From Ariolimax columbianus (taxonomy: Eukaryota > Mollusca > Gastropoda > Stylommatophora > Arionidae): a stretch of 64,000 bases of DNA. Shown one piece after another: positions 1 through 11,144 of this stretch (position 1 is its first letter; every line of letters starts with the position of its first letter). Both the position numbers and the translations under genes were made by a program. The notes below the pieces were generated by a model that did no database searches, was not told the origin of the DNA, and saw only the letters and a program-made list of their open reading frames with translations. The stretch is from the NCBI GenBank assembly GCA_036924085.1, contig JAVGWX010000004.1:45415293-45479292 (forward strand), given 5' to 3'.

Positions 1-445
1 CTATCTAAATATTAACAGACCAATACCAAGTTTTATTGTTCTTCAAAGTATTGTACAATCCCAATGGCATCAGACTGACAGACAGCTTTAATGTCTTACA
101 CAGGATCTTACAATCCACATATTAACAAACCAACTCTAGATTGAATGCACTGCACAGTATCCACTATCCAGATGTTAGACTTACCCAAAACATTGATGTC
201 CTACATAGTTCCTTACTGCCACCATGTTAACATGCAAACACAGAGTTTAAATGTCTTATAGAGTATCTTACTATCCACATGTCAACAGGCCAAGACAGAG
301 CTTTAATGTGCTACAGAGTATCTTACTATCCACATGTTAACAGGCCAACACAGAGCTTAAATGTCCTACAGAGTATCTTATTAACCACATGTTAACAGGC
401 CAACACAGAGCTTGAATGTCTTACAGAGTATCTTACTATCCACAT

Positions 446-1160
446 GTCAACAGGCCAAGACAGAGCTTTAATGTGGTACAGAGTATCTTACTATCCACAT
501 GTTAACAGGCATACACAGAGCTTGAATGTCCTACAGAGTATCTTACTAACCCAATGTTAACAGGCCAACCCAGAGCTTGAATGTCCTACAGAATATCTTA
601 CTATCCACATGTCAACAGGCCAACATAGAGCTTGAATGTCCTACAGCTTATTTTACTATCCACATATCAATAGGAAAACACATAGCTTGAATGTCCTACA
701 GAGTATCTTACTATCCACATGTCAACAGGCCAAGACAGAGCTTTAATGTGCTACAGAGTATCTTACTATCCACATGTTAACAGGCCAACACAGAGCTTGA
801 ATGTCCTACAGAGTATCTTACTAACCCAATGTTAACAGGCCAACCCAGAGCTTGAATGTCCTACAGAATATCTTACTATCCACATGTCAACAGGCCAACA
901 TAGAGCTTGAATGTCCTACAGCGTATTTTACTATCCACATATCAATAGGAAAACACATAGCTTGAATGTCCTACAGAGTATCTTACTATCCACATGTCAA
1001 CAGGCCAAGACAGAGCTTTAATGTGCTACAGAGTATCTTACTATACACATGTTAAAAGGCCAACACAGAGCTTGAATGTCCTACAGAGTATCTTACTAAC
1101 CCAATGTTAACAGGCCAACACAGAGCTTGAATGTCCTACATAATATCTTACTATCCACAT
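446..1160. repeat. 275-bp higher-order repeat (5 x 55 bp), copy 1
   Basis: The variant GTCAACAGGCCAAGACAG occurs at 446, 721 and 996, exactly 275 bp apart, and CACATATCAATAGGAAAACA at 661 and 936, also 275 bp apart. Between them the same ordered set of monomer variants recurs: a TTAACAGG type, a TAACCCAATG type, a GAATATC/AACATAG type and a TATCAATAGG type. Two complete five-monomer units and a partial third are present. The same GTCAACAGGCCAAGA variant at 281 and 1161 is offset by 165 bp (three monomers), marking the edges of the regular block. Confidence 0.9.
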
Positions 1161-2075
1161 GTCAACAGGCCAAGACAGAGCTTTCATTTCCTACATAGTA
1201 TCTTACTATCAACATGTTAACAGGCCAACATAGAGCTTGTATGTCCTACAGAGTATTTTACTATCCACATGTCAACAGGCAAACACATAGCTTGAATGTC
1301 CTACATAGTATCTTACTATTCACATGTCAACAGGCCAACACAGAGCTTTAATGTCCTACATAGTGTTTTACAATCCACATGTCAATTGGGCAACATAGCT
1401 TGAATGTCTTACAGAATATCTTACTATTCACAAGTGTACTGGCCAACACAGAGCTTAAATGTCCTACAGAGTATCTTACTATCCACATGTCAACAGGCAA
1501 ACACATAGCTTGAATGTCCTACAGAGTATCTTACTATTCACAAGTCAACTGGCCAACACAGAGCTTGAATGTCCTACAGAGTATCTTACTATTCACAAGT
1601 CAACTGGCCAACACAGAGCTTGAATGCCGTACATAATATCTTTCAATCCACATATTAACAAGCAGACACCATGCTTTACTGTTAAAAATAATATCTTACT
1701 ATCCACGTGTTAACAAACCGACAGTAAGTTTTAATGTCCTACACACTATCTTACTTCTTCTTCTTCTTCAACAAATTCACGCTGATGTCTGACAGCTTAC
1801 TTCGAACAAGATATCTTACTGTACCCATGTCATCAGCCGGACTCTGAGCTTTGCTATCTTACATGATATTGTACTATCCACATGTTTTAATGTCATTCAT
1901 AGCATTTTACAGTCTCCATGTCAACAGACCAACACCAAGCTGTAATGTCCTAATATAAAATCTTTCTTTCTAAATGTTAGCAGACCTAATAGCAAGCTGT
2001 AATGTACTACATAAAATCTTACTATCTAAATGTTAACAGACCGATGCTATTCGCTAATATCCTACATATTATCTT

Positions 2076-2087
2076 ACTGTCACCATG
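2076..2087. repeat. Left target-site duplication of SINE, copy 1
   Basis: ACTGTCACCATG here is repeated exactly at 2347-2358 on the other side of the SINE. Both sides fit the surrounding 55-bp array, so the 12 bases are host sequence duplicated on insertion. Confidence 0.88.
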
Positions 2088-2346
2088 GGGACGGTGTGGC
2101 CTAAACCTTTTACCTAGTGGTTAAGTGGCACGGCTCAAAACTCAAAGGTGCTGGGTTCAATCCCCATCACAGCGCCGTTACCCAAAGGAAGCGAATTCTT
2201 AGAAAATGCAAGAGGAAGCAGACCCTTACATAAAATACATGCTGAAGTTGGCAGCACTTGGCCGACAGGCGCAAAATAAAAACCACAGTACAATGTACAC
2301 CCTCTTGGGGATTAGAGAAATAAGGCGAACTCAAAAAAACAAACAA
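2088..2346 (+). mobile_element. tRNA-derived SINE, copy 1 (A box split by 13 bp)
   Basis: A 259-bp non-array insertion flanked by perfect 12-bp direct repeats. Its 5' part is tRNA-like: an RNA polymerase III A-box region (TGGCCTA..GTGG) and a B box GGTTCAATCCC within GCTGGGTTCAATCCCC. The body is unrelated to tRNA and the 3' end is A-rich (CTCAAAAAAACAAACAAA), as expected for priming by a LINE machinery. In this copy the A box is interrupted by 13 extra bases between TGGCCTA and GTGG, flanked by the direct repeat CCTA; copy 2 lacks them. SINEs are non-autonomous and depend on a partner LINE, which cannot be identified here. Confidence 0.88.
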
Positions 2347-2358
2347 ACTGTCACCATG
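2347..2358. repeat. Right target-site duplication of SINE, copy 1
   Basis: Exact repeat of ACTGTCACCATG at 2076-2087. Array sequence resumes directly after it (TCAACAGAATTACACTAAG). Confidence 0.88.
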
Positions 2359-2934
2359 TCAACAGAATTACACTAAGCTTCAGTGTCCTATATATTATCT
2401 TACTGTCCTCATATAACCAACCGATTCTTTAGATTTAATGCGATACATGGCATCTTACTGTCTACATATTAACATACTATCTGAGAATCCCAACAGTAAC
2501 ATACACGAACAGTCACCTAACTTTACCGTCCTGCATAGCATTTTACAATCCCCATGTTAACAAACCTACCTAAAAGTATTAGTGTCCTACATAATATTTT
2601 ACTGACCCCACTTTAACAGATCTAAACTGAGCTTGACGGTCCTATAAAGTATCTCACTGACGCCTCTTTAACAGACCAAATCTGATTTTTAATCTCCTAC
2701 ATAGTATCTTAGTATCAGCATAACAAAAGATGAAGGCTAACACTGAGCTTTAAGGTCCTAGGTAGTATCTTACTGTCTGTATATTAACAGATGGACACCA
2801 AGATAATTGTCCTGTAAAGTATCATACTATCCCTATCTTAGCAGGCCGACAACAAGCTGTAATGTCCTACATAGTACATAACTAATTTGCATGTTAATAG
2901 CCGAAAACCGAGCTTTTGGCATAGATGACCTACA

Positions 2935-2942
2935 TAGTATCT
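2935..2942. repeat. Left target-site duplication (TAGTATCT) of Jockey-like end, copy 1
   Basis: TAGTATCT is repeated at 3243-3250. The motif is part of the 55-bp consensus, so its presence alone is weak, but the array phase is duplicated across the insertion exactly as target-site duplication predicts. Confidence 0.7.
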
Positions 2943-3242
2943 TCTTCTTCTTCTGCGTACACAGTCAGACAGTAACCATTATTTTTTCGAAAAAAGCGGC
3001 GGTCATCCTGAGACTCTCGCCACTACCATAGAGCTTGTCTTGCAGTTCCACTGGCAATGGCCACATCTGCTCTCTCTGATCCTCGTATGTCGGGCAGTTC
3101 TGCAGCAGATGTTCAGTGGTCATTTTACCAGTACCGCACGGGCATTCGTCGGTACACCCTATATTCAATTTGTTGAATAGGTGGTACCCCAGTCTGTTGT
3201 GGCCAGTGCGAAGTCTGAAGACAACGACCTGCTCTCTTTGGT
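2943..3242 (-). mobile_element. 5'-truncated Jockey-like retrotransposon 3' end, copy 1
   Basis: Read on the minus strand this 300-bp insertion encodes the last roughly 90 residues of a Jockey-like ORF2. It begins NQREQVVVFRLRTGHNRLGY, passes through a C-x-C-x8-H-x4-C motif (CPC...EHLLQNC) and ends AAFFEKIMVTV-stop at 2965. Downstream of the stop the element ends in an AAG/GAA tail, seen as CTT repeats at 2943-2955 on the plus strand. The family also occurs at 9082-10158 and 12746-15605. 5' truncation is the usual outcome of target-primed reverse transcription. Copy 1 has GGG (Gly) after NRL where copies 2 and 3 have AGG (Arg). Confidence 0.88.
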
Positions 3243-3250
3243 TAGTATCT
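3243..3250. repeat. Right target-site duplication (TAGTATCT), copy 1
   Basis: Direct repeat of 2935-2942; array sequence continues after it with AACTATACAACTGTTAGCAG. Confidence 0.7.
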
Positions 3251-4720
3251 AACTATACAACTGTTAGCAGACAGACACTGAGTTTTATTGTCCTATGTAG
3301 CATTAAACTGTTTGCATGTTTACAAAGCATTCCCATTTGTTAATGTCCTACATGTAATCTTACTGTCCAAAAGTTAACATACTAACACAAAGCTTAAATG
3401 ACCTACTTTTTATATTTCTGTACAAAGATAGCAGTCTGACACAAATCTTTAATGTCCTACCTATTGTTTTACTATCAACACGTTATAACAGAATGAAAGC
3501 AATCTTCACTTTTCTACATAACATCAAACTATCCACTTCATAACACACAGACAGTGAACTTTCATGTCCTCCTTATTTCTTGATATCCTCATGTTAATAT
3601 ACATCAACTGAGAAATAATGTTGTATATATTTTCTCACTATCCACATGAAAACAGACCAACCTCATGAATAGGTGTCCTACATAGTATATTTTTTCCCCC
3701 AGGTAAACAGACCAAAACTGAGTTGTAATGTCCTACATAGTATCTTACTCTCCGCTTGTTAACAGACCAACACTGATCTGTAATGTCCTTTATAGTATCT
3801 TACTATCCCCAGGTCAAAATACCAACACAGAGCAGTAATGTCCTACATAGTATCTTACTATCCGCGTGTTAACATAATGACAGCTAGCATTACTTTACCT
3901 CATAGTATTGTACTATCCAATTGTTAGGATACGAACAGTGAGCTTTCATGTCCTACATATTTTCTTAATATTCAAATGTTAACGCATAACAGCCGAGATG
4001 TAAAGCTGTATATATTATCTTTCCCCTTGATAAAACATCAACACTGAGCTGTAATATCATACATAATATCTTACTAATCATCATGTTTACAGACCAACAC
4101 AGAGAACACGTGTCCTACACAATGTCTTACAGTTCACATGTATTAACAGACCAACACTGAGAACATGTGTCCTACACAATATCTTACAGTTCACATGTAT
4201 TAACAGACCAACACTGAGCTTTTCTGTCCTATTAAGTGTTTTACCTTCCATTTGTTAACAAACAGAAACCAATAATAAATGTCCTAAACAGCATCCTGCT
4301 GTCCCCATGTCAATAGACCAACAACGAGCTGTAATGTTCTAAATAAATTTTTCCTATCAATACATTAACAAACCCACACTGAGCCTTATCGCCAAAATAA
4401 AAGTATATTCCTTTCCCCCCAAAAAGAGATGCAATAGACTTAATTATTTTATCTGTCTATCACAGTGCAAACAGAATCACACCGTGGTTCAATGTCCTTT
4501 ATATTATCTTGATATTCACAGGACAAAAGAAGTAGACGGACAACAAACTCTACTGTCCCACATAGTATCTTACTTTCCACCTCTCAACAAACTGTTGTAC
4601 ATATTATACTACTAATCACATGTTAATAGATCCACACTGTGCTTCAATGCCCTACATTTTTATCTTTGAATCCCCATGCCAGAAGAACACTTAGCTTTAC
4701 TGTTATACATACTATCTTAC

Positions 4721-5050
4721 CATCCACATGTCGACAGACCAGCACCGCGATTTGCAACACTAAATATTATCTTACCATCCACATGTCGACAGACCAGCAC
4801 CACGATTTGCTACACTAAATATTATCTTACCATTCACATGTTAACAGACCAGAACCGAGATTTGATACCCTACATATGATCTTACCACCCACATGTTAAC
4901 AGACCAGCACCAAGATTTGCTACCCTAAATATTATCTTACCATTCACATGTTAACAGACCAGAACCGAGATTTGATACCCTACATATTATCTTACCCTCC
5001 ACATGTTAACAGACCAAGATTTGATACCCTAAATATTATCTTACAATCCA
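4721..5050. repeat. 110-bp dimeric block of the 55-bp array, copy 1
   Basis: Monomers start at 4721, 4776, 4831, 4886 and 4941 (55-bp spacing). Two variants alternate: CATTCACATG...CCGAGATTTGATACC at 4831 and 4941, and CACCCACATG...CCAAGATTTGCTACC between them, giving a 110-bp dimer. The GATTTG-TACCCTA-ATATTAT variant distinguishes this block from the core at 280-1620. Confidence 0.82.
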
Positions 5051-5221
5051 TTTGGTAACTGACCAATAACTAGGATTGGATACCTTACATATTACTTTAC
5101 TATCCATATGGCAACATATGTAGATCGCCATGTAATTTTACAGTCTTACATAGTACCTACAATCCATAAATTAACAGACCAACACCAAAATGTGTGTTCT
5201 ACATAGCATTTTACTTTCACT

Positions 5222-5393
5222 GTGTTTTAGTGAAATGAGATACCACAGAATGCAGAGCTGAGGCAAAAGCTATGGTGCAGCAGCTATGTCCTGATAAAGA
5301 TTATGGACTGCATCATGATTACTGGCTTGCAGATATAACATGACCAAAGGATCCTGAACGCAAAGAGGAATAAAGAATTTTTGCACGCTAGAG
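5222..5393 (+). other. Unidentified non-array interruption, copy 1
   Basis: About 170 bp with no 55-bp periodicity sit between array monomers. One plus-strand frame is open for 34 codons (DTTECRAEAKAMVQQLCPDK, continuing to a TGA at the end of CTTGCAGATATAACATGA). The amino-acid mix looks protein-like, but I recognise no family. There is no clear target-site duplication and no tail, so whether it is an inserted exon fragment, a relic element or chance sequence is open. Confidence 0.35.
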
Positions 5394-5651
5394 GACTAAA
5401 ATTGAGTTTTAATGTCCTACATATTATCTCTTTATCTACATATTAACAGATAGACACTAAGATTTAATGGTGTACATATTATCTTGCTATCCAAATGTTA
5501 GGAGTCAGATACTGAGCTTAAATCTCTTACATAATGTCTTACTATTTACAAATCAACAGATGCAAACCAACTTGGAGATTTACTGTCTTGAAAATATCTT
5601 ACTATCCACATGTTAGTAGACTAACACTCAGCTTTAATGTCCTACATAGTA

Positions 5652-6183
5652 TCTCACTATCAACATATTAGCAGATTGACACCAAGCTTTAATCTTCTAC
5701 ATGATATTTTACTATTCACATGTTAGCACACCAACAGCAAGCTTGTTAGCAGTCTAACACAGAGCTTTTATGTCCTACATAGTATCTCACTATCAACATA
5801 TTAGCAGATTGACACCAATCTTGAATCTTCTACATGATATTTTACTATTAACATGTTAGCACACCAACTGCAAGCTTGTTAGCAGTCTAACACAGAGCTT
5901 TGATGTCAAACATAGTATCTCACTATCAACATATTAGCAGATTGACACCAATCTTTAATCTTCTACATGATATTTTACTATTTACGTGTTAGCATACCAA
6001 CTGCAAGCTTGTTAGCAGTCTAACGCAGAGCTTTGATGTCCTACATAGTATCTCACTATCAACATATTAGCAGATTGACACCAAGCTTTAATCTTCTTCA
6101 TGATATGTTACTATTCACATGTTAGCACACCAACCGCAAGCTTGTTAGCAGTCTAACGCAGAGCTTTAATGTCCTACATACTT
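5652..6183. repeat. 133-bp higher-order repeat, four full units, copy 1
   Basis: TCTCACTATCAACATATTAG or close variants recur at 5652, 5785, 5918, 6051 and 6184, exactly 133 bp apart. Each unit is a 55-bp monomer followed by a 78-bp monomer. The extra 23 bp in the long monomer is an internal duplication: GTTAGCACACCAACAGCAAG plus CTT is followed by the similar GTTAGCAGTCTAACACAGAG plus CTT. Copy 2 has one unit fewer, an exact 133-bp difference. Confidence 0.92.
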
Positions 6184-6321
6184 TCTCACTGTCAACATAT
6201 TAACAGAATGACACCAAGCTTTAATCTTCTACACAGTATCTTGCTATCCTTATGTTAACACACACAGTGACACAGCAATATTTACGTTCGTACATATAAT
6301 CTTACTACCCACATGTTAACC

Positions 6322-7500
6322 ACAATTGCATTATCAACTCTCAAACCCTTTAACGGTTTGCAAAGACTGGCCTTTTCAAACAAGCTAAACGACTTCTGTG
6401 TATGTATTTGCTTAATGGATGAATCAACAACAACAGAACCAATCGAAGGTGTTTTGCAATCAATTCTAGAGCTGCATTTATAATGCCAGTATGAACAGTA
6501 CGTAATAAGTAGTTTTGGAAATATGTCAATACTGTAGGGTTTTACACAGTTGTACACACACGCACACACAAACGTAAAGAAATATGTGCATTCGTAAAAA
6601 AATTTATGTTTAAAATAATGAGATATGTATTACTACCATGCTTTCAATTTAGTGTATGTTAATAGTGTCAGTATTCGAATATATCATAAATACACAGAGT
6701 GACAGCAAAGAGCAATTTTATCAATACCTGGGCTTTAGGAATGTGTACTTTAATATCTGTTTGTTTACATTTGTTAATATGGCAACTTATGCGTCTTGTG
6801 AAATAAAGAAATAAACAAGAAACAAACACACACTGGAATAAGGTTCAATTTAATGTTTACGTATTTCTTATGCCACATTATGAATATTATGTCTACATAT
6901 ATTCAGCCAGCAGTAAACATGCAAGATTCCATATGGCTAGTGTTATTAAAATGATGGTAATGGGTGTCCTGTTCTAAAAAATATACAGTTTAAAATTTGG
7001 ATATGTACAATGAGATTAACAATCTATAGATGGTATGTTAGAGAAATGTATAACATAAAAGTCTACATACATTTGTATTTACATATCCAAGCTTGAACAA
7101 TTTTAAAGTAGCACACACGGAATATAAGCACGCTTAACCATAAACAACTTTCAGCACAGGATCTTCGATTAGCTAGATAACAGTTTCACGGCCTAGTAGT
7201 GAACTGTATTTACACGGACAATGATTACTTCGTCATAAGGGCAATGTATTCAAAAGAAAGGGATGTAATAAATGCACTACAATAATATAAATCATTTAAT
7301 AAGTACATAAAAATAAAGCAAATACTTATAATAGTTAAGGTTGCGTATAATGGAGCATACCATACGAAATTTACCTTTCGGAAAGTTTTAACATTTTTTT
7401 GCATTTTATGAATATTATTAAATTCATTTTAAAAACAATATGCGAGTCGCTGTCACCACAACAGAGCTAACTTAAACAGGCATCAGCATATATGCTAACT
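6322..7500. other. AT-rich unassigned sequence, copy 1
   Basis: The 55-bp periodicity stops after the last CCCACATGTTAAC. The stretch contains a short CA run (about 6554-6577), many A/T-rich words and no open frame with recognisable content. No RNA gene, transposon terminus or repeat period was seen. Confidence 0.6.
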
Positions 7501-9081
7501 CTAACCTTACTATTAACAGCTACAGGAGCAGCCAGTGTTGTCTTCTGCCAGTTACTTGTCTAGTTCGCTCCATGACTTCGACGCCGGTCACGGTTCAAGG
7601 TTCAGCTCTTGTGATAAGCACGGCTTTGCTGTCACAATCGTCGCCGACGAGCGCCCGGGGTCGCGAGCTGTTCCTCCCCATATGTCGTGCACGAGGACGA
7701 CAACAAGCGTGAGAAATTTGGTCGGGTGGATAATTAACACCTATCGCCTTCAGTGTACAGATGCCAATGTACACGTCCATGTGGTTCTGGTGTAGGGCCA
7801 TAGCTCACTCGTTCTAAGGTTTGTAACCTGGATAAAGAGGGGAGACGCCCAAGCCAGAATCTCTCACGCAAATTGTTTATGATGGGATAACTCTTAATTA
7901 TATATTTTTTGTATTTGTTTGGTTATGTCCCTCGCTATGTTTAAAGAAACACTGGATGTCAACAACATCGGCGACGAAGATGGCACACGACATAAAACTA
8001 CACCCCCTTCCACGCCTTCTAATGACACAAGTTGATAGAAGATGATGAGGATGATGATGATAATAATCATGACAATAATAATAACAAAACATTGGCCATT
8101 GACCTACAATAGAACAATAAGATAGATATTTAAGCAAACAACCATGAAGGAATGATTATTCCGTGAGATAAGCAGAAGAAAAGGTGTGATTCCCATTAAG
8201 ACATGTTATTAGAGGAAACATAAGACCACACTATATGCACATGTAGAGCGTAGGATACACCGTTGGTAGAGTGGCTGCTTCTTTCCGGCTGCAACTTGTT
8301 CCATCCAACCCAGCTTTAAACGAGTACCGGATTTACTGTTAGGAGAAATGATAGAGGAACAGGAATTGGTTTTCACAAAACCTGAAGTTTTTGGTTTGAT
8401 TAGAGGTTTCAATTTCTGGATTCCGTGACGAAGACTTGCCCTTTTCTACCCCAGACCGTTGTCCTTTGTGCGGTATCATATCGTATTGACCAGTTTATGG
8501 ATTCGTGTGTGTATCAGAACAATGAAGATTCTAGTACCTCATCCCTGGCGGTAATAAAAATAAATTTATATATCAGAGATATTGTAAGCCAAGACATCGA
8601 GGAAGGGAACTGGCTACCAACATCTGATAAAAGCAAAAACCTCTTATAGAGAAGTTTCTACCACAGCATCTCCGACTACAGTATATTTGTATTACTCGAT
8701 GTATCCATGAATGTAAACAGCACGTTGGCTGTGTTTGTATTCTGACATTCTTTCCTTGACATAATGAACAGTTTCTTGGGCGGATTGTCGCTACGGTTGG
8801 CACGTTCTAAATGCATGTTTTTGCTCGTGAGCTTCAATCCCTTCTGTATTTTGTGTTGTCCTTTCACTGGTAGAAGGCGGTGTACATTGGAATGTCTTAT
8901 ATGATCACATCAGTTCATTTTTGTCACACATTAGATTGTAGTCAGCATTGATTGCTGAGAGTACAGAGAAACAAGAAGACCAAAGTAGAGAGAGAGAAAG
9001 AGAGAGAGGATGAAAAACAGAAATATGAATATTGTTAGATGACTGTTAATTTGTGCAGGTGTTAAAAACAATTCGAGGTAA
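7501..9081. other. Unassigned sequence with a GC-richer island and short microsatellites, copy 1
   Basis: A visibly GC-richer stretch lies at about 7535-7800 (for example GCCGACGAGCGCCCGGGGTC). It is open for 86 codons on the plus strand and 68 on the minus strand, but neither translation resembles a family I know and neither is flanked by convincing splice or polyadenylation context. A GAT/AAT run lies at about 8038-8086 and a GA run at about 8985-9008. The rest is ordinary AT-biased sequence with short chance frames. Confidence 0.5.
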
Positions 9082-10158
9082 ATCTTCTTCTTCGTACGCT
9101 GTCAGACGTCAACTTGAATTTTTTCGAAGAAGGCAGCTGTCATCCTGAGGCTGTCGACACTGCCATAGGGCTTGTCTAGTGTTGCCACTGGTGATGGCCA
9201 CATGTGCTTTCTCTGGTTCTCGTATGTCGGGCAAATTTGCAGCAGATGTTCCGCGGTCATTTTCCCTGTACCACAGGTGCATTCGTCAGTACCACCTTTC
9301 TTCAGTTTATTGAATAGATGGTACCTCAGTCTGTTGTGGCCTGTGCGGAGTCTGAAGACCACGACCTGCTCTCTTCTGTTCAACTGGTAGTAGGCATCAT
9401 TTTTTGTGTAGCCAGTATGCTCTGTTTCCCATTTGGCCATGTATCTGGCCCTAATAAACCTTTTGAACTCTTCGTAGGTCACACTAGAATCTGGTTGTGG
9501 TAACCTTGCACCTTCTTTAGCCAGTCTGTCTGCCTCCTATCCACTACTCCAGCGATGTTAGGGCCTGCTGCATCCGATTGTTTGCTATGGTGAGATTGTC
9601 TTCAGTGGTCCACAAAGCCAGATCGTCTGCAAACATAGAGCTGTGGACTCTTCTTAATATATTCTCTATTATGTTGTTTATATACACCAGAAAAATGTGT
9701 GGGTGACAGTACTCCCCCTTGGGGTACTCCCTGCTGCAGTGTCACATTTTTGCTCATCTTCCCTTGTACTTGAACTCTGGCTGTTCTGTTTTCGAAATAG
9801 TGGCTGATCAATCTGTACATTTGTCCATATACTTCACTTCTTTATAGCTTGACTTTAAGTCCCTCTTTCCCCACCCTGTCAAATGCCTTCTCTAGATCCA
9901 CCCAAACCGCTACTGTATGCTTTTTCTCCTGGTAAGCATTCTCTATTTTCTGCGCTATGAGAGTGATCTGATCCTCAGTGGATCTGTGTTGTCTAAATCC
10001 TGCTTTCTGTGGAATTAATATGTGTTTTTCTTCCAGGTGCCACATCAGTCTGATGTTTATCATACGCTCCATCAGTTTACCTACACAGCTCAGTAGACTG
10101 ATAGGCCTGTATCAAATTTGGATCTGTTCTATCTTTTTCTTTCTTTGGTACTGGTATT
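9082..10158 (-). pseudogene. Jockey-like non-LTR retrotransposon, internally deleted, copy 1
   Basis: Minus strand, element 5' end at about 10158. The first part is reverse transcriptase: MERMINIRLMWHLEEKHILI, then AGFRQHRSTEDQITLI, motif A as WVDLEKAFDRV (10072-9842), a stop after GLKVKL, then QQGVPQGGVLSPT (palm motif), a frameshift, and the catalytic motif MFADDLALW on the minus strand near 9630. At about 9540 the frame jumps, after sequence matching 14718-14775 and an in-frame TAG, to EADRLAKEGARLPQPDSS, the end of an RNase H domain. It continues through KWETEHTGYTKNDAYYQL and the C-x-C-x8-H-x4-C motif (CTC...EHLLQIC) to FFEKIQVDV-stop at 9102. An AAG/GAA tail follows. The RT thumb and most of RNase H are deleted. 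It is inverted relative to the related copy at 12746-15605. Confidence 0.88.
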
Positions 10159-10179
10159 CGATGTAAATGATTTGAACAT

Positions 10180-11095
10180 GAAAAGGAAAAGGTAATCCTT
10201 TTGCAATCATTGATGTCGAGGTTGAAAGTTAAACTTACTTAATTAGCTGGATCTGATTTCTTTCTTCTTTTGAATAAGGGAATCACTCCTGCATCTTTCC
10301 AATCTCTTCGAACAATTCATTTTTCAAGTGATTGAGAAAATAATAAAGCCAATGGTTTAACTAGTTAGTCTATACTTCAAATAGCATTGATGAATGGATA
10401 CCATCTTGATCTGTACATGTATCCACTTTTAATCCTTCCAATCTTTTTAGAACCATTTCCTCCGTAAGACAGAATGATTTTAATCGCACTATATCCATTT
10501 GACATTTGAAAATAGGTATAGGCTCTGGTATCTTGGAGGAGTGTTCTTTTGTATAGACTGTGCCAAAGTATTGATTTATTAGATAAGCTATCTCCCTATT
10601 TTCTCTGCTTATTGTCACTGTACTGTTTATGAGAAAGCCTACCTTGTCTTTAGGTCTTTGTTTATTTCTAACATTAGAAAAGAAGCTTTTACCATCAGTC
10701 TTGATCCTATTAGTAAGTTTTTTTCGAAGTCTATTTTGCTGCTTTACTTACTTTCTGAGCTATGTTTTGCTTGTCCAAATATTTTAAATATATTTCTTTT
10801 GATTTACTTGCCTTTATACACTTTGTCCAGGCTTTATTTTAAGCTCTTGTACATTTAGCTACAAATCTAGTAATCCACTTTTTATGATTGGTGTTTATCT
10901 CCATACATGGAACATATTCGACTTTTAGTTGTTCTAAAAGTGTTTTGAAACACTCTGCCTCTTGTTCAACGTCTGTACCTCTGACAATATCTTTCCAGTT
11001 TATGTGGCTGTCTGTATCTTTCATCTTCTGTACATCTGTCTTAGAGTAGTCGTATGCTCGCGAGTGTATATTTACATACATTGTAAAGGCTGTTA
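10180..11095 (-). pseudogene. CR1/L2-like retrotransposon fragment (EN-RT linker and RT start), copy 1
   Basis: Minus-strand translation gives AYDYSKTDVQKMKDTDSHIN followed by WKDIV, then KAWTKCIKASKSKEIYLKYL, LRKKLTNRIKTDGKSFFSNV, VTISRENREIAYLINQYFGT, then EEMVLKRLEGLKVD, a decayed DQDGIHSSMLFEV, and WKDAGVIPLFKRRKKSDPAN. The order matches the linker after the endonuclease and the fingers of CR1/L2-type reverse transcriptases (T-x-D-G-K-S-F, ITEEMVLKxLxxLK, PDGIHPR-, DWK-A-VIPLFKKG-K-DP-NYRPVSL). At least two stops and two frameshifts make it dead. It abuts the Jockey-like fragment downstream, at about 10160-10180, and has no visible tail. Confidence 0.78.
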
Positions 11096-11144
11096 TAGGA
11101 TATATTTTATGGACAACTGATCACTGCAGCTAAAGGAATCGACT

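Larger units (their letters stand above)
1..6321. repeat. 55-bp minisatellite array with diverged flanks, copy 1 (left part cut by window)
   Basis: The anchor TCTTAC recurs every 55 bp (for example at 486, 541, 596, 651 and 706). Each monomer reads roughly TCTTACTATCCACATGTTAA, then CAGRCCAACACAGAGCTTT, then AATGTCCTACATAGTA. Monomers at about 280-1620 are close to identical. Those from about 2350 to 4650 and 5050 to 5640 are strongly diverged but keep the CCACATGTTAACAG and GTCCTACATAGTAT cores. A homogenised core with decayed shoulders is typical of satellite arrays evolving by unequal exchange. The array is interrupted by a SINE, a retrotransposon end and an unidentified stretch. It has no coding capacity. 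Confidence 0.93.

Noticed and set aside
1753..1805. CTT run plus GATGTCTGACAGC as another Jockey-like 3' end
   Set aside because: Only about 50 bp resemble the tail region and no coding residues are visible, so the assignment cannot be supported.
2088..2200. Functional tRNA gene
   Set aside because: A and B boxes are present, but the sequence does not form a normal cloverleaf, is followed by a SINE body and A-rich tail, and is flanked by target-site duplications.
4676..4879. 67-codon open frame over the array
   Set aside because: It is a reading of 55-bp monomers, repeats with the array period and has no independent content.
1..6321. Regularly spaced repeats suggesting a CRISPR array
   Set aside because: The 55-bp monomers are contiguous without unique spacers, form higher-order periods, contain a SINE and a LINE end, and sit in eukaryotic sequence.
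8268..8330. A second tRNA-like stretch (GGTAGAGTGG followed by GTTCCATCC)
   Set aside because: The A-box match is fair but the B box is poor, and there is no stem complementarity or SINE tail.
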